In this document: in pieces, positions 48,247-50,881 of the stretch | How the letters are laid out: every line of letters starts with the position of its first letter | How positions within the stretch are numbered: the first letter of the stretch is position 1 | NCBI RefSeq assembly: GCF_003339845.1 | Contig: NZ_PPTR01000017.1 | Coordinates: 1 to 50,881 of the forward strand | DNA: 50,881 bases | Reading direction: 5' to 3' | Origin: Gordonibacter sp. 28C | GTDB taxonomy: Bacteria > Actinomycetota > Coriobacteriia > Coriobacteriales > Eggerthellaceae | The notes under the pieces: model-generated | Told to the model about the DNA's origin: nothing | Database searches by the model: none | Seen by the model: only the letters and a program-made list of their open reading frames with translations | Program-made: the position numbers and the translations under genes

Positions 48247-49442
48247 CGGGAGACCTCCTTTCCCTCGACCACGCGCATGGGTGCCACGAGCGTCACCGTG
48301 GTGCCGCCCGGCCCCGACGAGGTGGTGAGCCTCGCCCCTATGAGGTTCGCGCGCTCCTGCATGCCGTACAGGCCGCAGCCGCTGCCCTTGATCTCGGGGT
48401 TCGCGGTGTTGAACCCGCGGCCGTGGTCGACCACGCTCACATGCAGCCAGCCGTCGGCGTCCTCCAACGTCACGAACACCCGCTCGGTGTCGGCGTACTT
48501 GCAGGCGTTGAGGATGGCCTCCTGGCAAATGCGGTACGCCTGCGTCTCGAGCGCTTGGTCGAAACGCTCGCAAGACAGCCCGCCCTCGAACACGATCTCC
48601 GTGCCGTAGGTCTTCTCGAACACGGCGGCCTGCGAACGCAGCGCCGGCAGGAAGCCCAGGTGGTCGAGCGCCGAGGGGCGCAGCTCCACCGATATGTTGT
48701 GCAGCTCGTCCAAGATGCGGTCGACGGTGTTGCGCGCCTGGGCCAAAAGCCCGGCGCCCTCGTCGTCCAGATGGCTCGCCATCTGGTTGAACAGGAACGA
48801 GATGCTCAGCAGCTCCTGCGCCACGCCGTCGTGCAGCTCGCGCGAGATGCGCTTGCGCTCGTCCTCCTGGGCGCCGATGACACGGGAGAGCTCCGAGCGG
48901 ACGAAGATGGGGTTCGAGGCCGAGTCGGCGCGCTTCTCCGCGGCTATGCTCTCGAAGTCCATGAAATCGTCCGACACCACGCCGAAGTCGGCCAGCTTGC
49001 CGTCCAGATCCTCGATGAGCCGGCGGTAGCTCTCCTCGTGGCGGTCGCTCACCGAACGGTACGCGCACAGCAGCACCGCCACCACGCGACCGCCCTTCTT
49101 GAGCGGCAGCGCGCAGAAGCTGCGCAGGTCCTCGGCGAACACGATGGGGTACGACGAGTACTCGCGCGGGTCGATCTCCTCATCGATGTCGGTGAACATC
49201 ATGGGCTTGCCCGACTTGATGGTGATGCCGCCGATTCCGTGGCCGGGTGCGAGCACGATGCGCCGGTGGCGCTCGCCGGTGGCGCCGGCGCTGTACACCC
49301 ACTTGAGCGCCGCGCCGATGAACGCCGTGAGCCCGATGGACACGAAATCGAAGCCGTGACGGGCCTTGAGGCCCTCCACGGCTTCGTGGTACTCGGCGCA
49401 GCCGCCTGCGAGCGTCTCGTCGGTGAAGTTGGATGCCCCCAT
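48243..49442 (-). CDS. Soluble GAF-domain histidine kinase (NreB/HisKA_3 type)
   Basis: The 399-residue kinase has an N-terminal GAF-like domain (about residues 15-165; GHGIGGITIKSGKPMMFTDI, FCALPLKKGGRVVAVLL). The HisKA_3 block follows, with His204 in DERKRISRELHDGVAQELLS, then an ATPase domain with N-box EAILNACKYA and GSGCGLYGMQERA. There are no transmembrane segments, so it senses a cytoplasmic signal. The GAF part may correspond to the nitrate receptor NreA of staphylococci, fused to an NreB-like core (inference). It overlaps the regulator gene by 4 nt. Confidence 0.88.
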   Translation of the reverse strand: MGASNFTDETLAGGCAEYHEAVEGLKARHGFDFVSIGLTAFIGAALKWVYSAGATGERHRRIVLAPGHGIGGITIKSGKPMMFTDIDEEIDPREYSSYPIVFAEDLRSFCALPLKKGGRVVAVLLCAYRSVSDRHEESYRRLIEDLDGKLADFGVVSDDFMDFESIAAEKRADSASNPIFVRSELSRVIGAQEDERKRISRELHDGVAQELLSISFLFNQMASHLDDEGAGLLAQARNTVDRILDELHNISVELRPSALDHLGFLPALRSQAAVFEKTYGTEIVFEGGLSCERFDQALETQAYRICQEAILNACKYADTERVFVTLEDADGWLHVSVVDHGRGFNTANPEIKGSGCGLYGMQERANLIGARLTTSSGPGGTTVTLVAPMRVVEGKEVSR

Positions 49443-49745
49443 GCCCCATCGCCCCCGTCCCGTGCGGCTTCGAGCCGCGCCTTCGTGTCGTCCCGTTCTC
49501 CTTCGAGGTGCCATTATCCCCCATTCCCCTGCGGAATGCACGAGAAAGCCGCTCGCCCTCCCGACCGGCATCAGGGAGAACGCCCGCGAGGCGACGTGCA
49601 TGGAAGAAAGGTCCCGGGGGGCCGGCGAAAGGGTACCGTGGCGTCGCCGAACGCTCGACGCGCTGTTGACCGCCCGCCACTCGCCCCCTGGCGCGCCGTG
49701 CTAGGATCAGACCGTCGGCAACCGCTGCGAAGAAAGGAGCGCGCC
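49443..49745. other. Intergenic region between kinase and zinc-ribbon genes
   Basis: About 300 bp between divergent genes. No hairpin, repeat or gene is convincing; open frames are by-products of GC content. A TTGACC at 49666-49671 and a TAGGAT at 49702-49707 are too far apart to be one promoter. Confidence 0.4.
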
Positions 49746-49898
49746 ATGGAATTCCATACGGGCGACCAGCCGGGCGAAGGACGCTACCGCTGCAAGAACT
49801 GCGGCTACGTGGTGAGGATAACGAGCGACACGGAAAAGCTTCCCGCTTGCCCCAACTGCGGCCACCACGACTTCGAGAAGCTCGAGGACGAGGACTGA
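49746..49898 (+). CDS. Small zinc-ribbon (rubredoxin-like) protein
   Basis: The 50-residue protein has two Cys pairs, CKNCGY near residue 16 and CPNCGH near residue 35, 19 residues apart, which would bind one zinc or iron. The rest is acidic at the C-terminus (EKLEDED). AAAGGAG five bases before the ATG makes it a real gene. It resembles zinc-ribbon proteins annotated near rubrerythrins. No function can be assigned. Confidence 0.82.
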   Translation: MEFHTGDQPGEGRYRCKNCGYVVRITSDTEKLPACPNCGHHDFEKLEDED

Positions 49899-49978
49899 CG
49901 CACCGTCCCCGCGAGCCGAAAGGGCCGACGGCGCTCGGCCTCCGCTCGCGGGAAGGCGCCATTTCTCAAAATTATGCT

Positions 49979-50006
49979 TTGACAGACGCCTGCGATCTGG
50001 TAGACT
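49979..50006 (+). promoter_or_regulatory. Promoter of the tRNA cluster
   Basis: TTGACA (49979-49984) and TAGACT (50001-50006) with a 16-bp spacer lie about 45 bp before tRNA-Val. Confidence 0.75.
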
Positions 50007-50049
50007 ATCTGCTTGCTGGAACGGAAACGTTCTCGCAGCTTGAGAGCGT

Positions 50050-50124
50050 GCGCGATTAGCTCAGGGGGAGAGCATCACCTTGACACGGTGGGGGTCGCAA
50101 GTTCAAATCTTGCATCGCGCACCA
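50050..50124 (+). tRNA. tRNA-Val(GAC)
   Basis: The acceptor strands GCGCGAT and ATCGCGC are followed by an encoded ACCA. The anticodon loop TTGACAC within CACC/GGTG gives anticodon GAC. The T-arm has GTTCAAATC. Confidence 0.95.
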
Positions 50125-50135
50125 CGGAATTCATG

Positions 50136-50164
50136 AAGGGCCTCGCATTGCGAGGCCCTTTTTC
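50136..50164 (+). terminator. Intrinsic terminator after tRNA-Val
   Basis: AAGGGCCTCG and CGAGGCCCTT form a 10-bp stem with a five-base loop, followed by TTTTT. Confidence 0.88.
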
Positions 50165-50376
50165 GTCACTCGTTCCTTCTCACGCCAAAAGCTCGACGTC
50201 CGTCGCGGACCATGACATCGAGAAGACGTCGGCAACGCAGGCCCCGCCCCGCCCCGGCACCTCTTCGCTCGCGTTGCGGCCGGTCGTTCGGGCGGCGACG
50301 CCAGCGAAGAGGTGCAAATTTCTCAAATTAGCCCTTGCGCGCGCAGGCGCGTTCCAGTATCATATTTCCTCGCGAT

Positions 50377-50452
<76 letters not shown>

Positions 50453-50463
50453 TCGTCAGCACG

Positions 50464-50499
50464 AGGCCGGTCATACTCAACAGTTTTGGCCGGCCTTTT
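50464..50499 (+). terminator. Terminator-like hairpin after tRNA-Gly copy 1
   Basis: AGGCCGG and CCGGCCT are separated by 19 nt and followed by TTTTCTT. Confidence 0.6.
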
Positions 50500-50521
50500 C
50501 TTGACAATATCGCTGCAGCAC

Positions 50522-50595
50522 GGCGACGTGGCCAAGTGGTAAGGCAGAGGCCTGCAAAGCCTTCACCCCCGGTTCGAATCCGGGCGTCGCCTCCA
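50522..50595 (+). tRNA. tRNA-Cys(GCA)
   Basis: The acceptor strands GGCGACG and CGTCGCC precede TCCA. The anticodon loop CTGCAAA gives anticodon GCA. The 74-nt gene has a complete T-arm (GGTTCGAATCC). Confidence 0.95.
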
Positions 50596-50639
50596 TTCGC
50601 TCCTCCCCGGAGGGCGGACATGCACCGAATCGCTTTCAT

Positions 50640-50715
<76 letters not shown>

Positions 50716-50725
50716 TGACACGCCG

Positions 50726-50757
50726 ACCGGCCGAACGGAAACGTTCGGCCGGTTTTT
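50726..50757 (+). terminator. Intrinsic terminator of the tRNA cluster
   Basis: ACCGGCCGAACG and CGTTCGGCCGGT form a perfect 12-bp stem with a GAAA tetraloop, followed by a run of T's. Confidence 0.93.
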
Positions 50758-50881
50758 AATATGAGTAGAACATTGTCAAGAGGCAATAAAGGCTCAGGCC
50801 AGAGATTTGCTCCAGCTTGAGCCTATCTATCTTCACTTGATCTCTGATCTCGACAAGCAGTGTCAAACCGACGCTCGTATT
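50758..50881. other. AT-richer tail of the window
   Basis: A short inverted repeat, AGGCTCA (near 50789) and TGAGCCT, is visible. No gene can be supported before the window ends. The drop in GC after a tRNA cluster could mark an island edge, but too little is visible. Confidence 0.25.

Overview
The window is about 51 kb of GC-rich bacterial chromosome. It has dense, short-gapped genes, frequent GTG/TTG starts and ATGA start/stop overlaps. Gene content points to an anaerobic actinobacterium of the Coriobacteriia, most like Eggerthella or a close relative (inference): a NapA-type nitrate reductase carrying a Tat plus lipoprotein signal, UDP-galactopyranose mutase, an OPT transporter, CsoR copper control and type III pantothenate kinase. 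It is ordinary chromosome rather than a phage or plasmid. Only a small brnTA toxin-antitoxin patch (about 27.6-28.4 kb) looks acquired.

Layout: (1) 0.2-1 kb, tRNA-Pro and a cold-shock protein. (2) 1.5-9.5 kb, a minus-strand block with coaBC-hemH, then ileS-lspA-rluD, and a CmpB-like membrane protein between them. (3) 9.6-13.8 kb, degV, a GIY-YIG nuclease gene enclosed by two copies of a palindromic repeat, dinB, and a CobD/HisC-like protein that has lost its PLP lysine. (4) 13.8-22 kb, two metal-efflux modules: csoR-copA with a fused CopZ-like domain, and arsR-HMA chaperone-Zn/Cd ATPase. Between them lie a DUF308 protein, a polyferredoxin and a perfect parS site. (5) 22-27.6 kb, ndpA, murB, coaX, an OPT transporter and a small membrane protein. 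(6) 27.6-35 kb, brnTA, a glycosyltransferase with glf, and pta and ackA on either side of a GGDEF gene preceded by a 12-C tract. (7) 35-42.6 kb, a HIT protein, xseBA, a Zn-peptidase, RNase D, a lipid kinase, and terC behind a yybP-ykoY-type leader. (8) 42.8-49.9 kb, napGABDH facing a two-component system with a soluble GAF kinase, then a zinc-ribbon protein. (9) 50-50.8 kb, a tRNA Val-Gly-Cys-Gly cluster.

Working together: NapH and NapG should pass quinol electrons through NapB to NapA, with NapD as chaperone. LspA, encoded in the same window, would process the NapA and NapB lipoproteins. Pta and AckA make ATP from acetyl-CoA. The copper, zinc/cadmium and (through TerC) manganese exporters each sit behind a visible metal-responsive control element.

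The strongest pattern not explained by ordinary genes is a family of dispersed imperfect palindromes (family A, at least eight full or partial copies). They lie in gaps between and within operons, supply the stop codon of rluD, encode part of the N-terminus of LspA, and closely flank a GIY-YIG nuclease gene. This suggests a REP-like element with its own mobilising nuclease. A second palindrome family (B) is also present. All functional calls were made by eye from sequence motifs; no database search was run.
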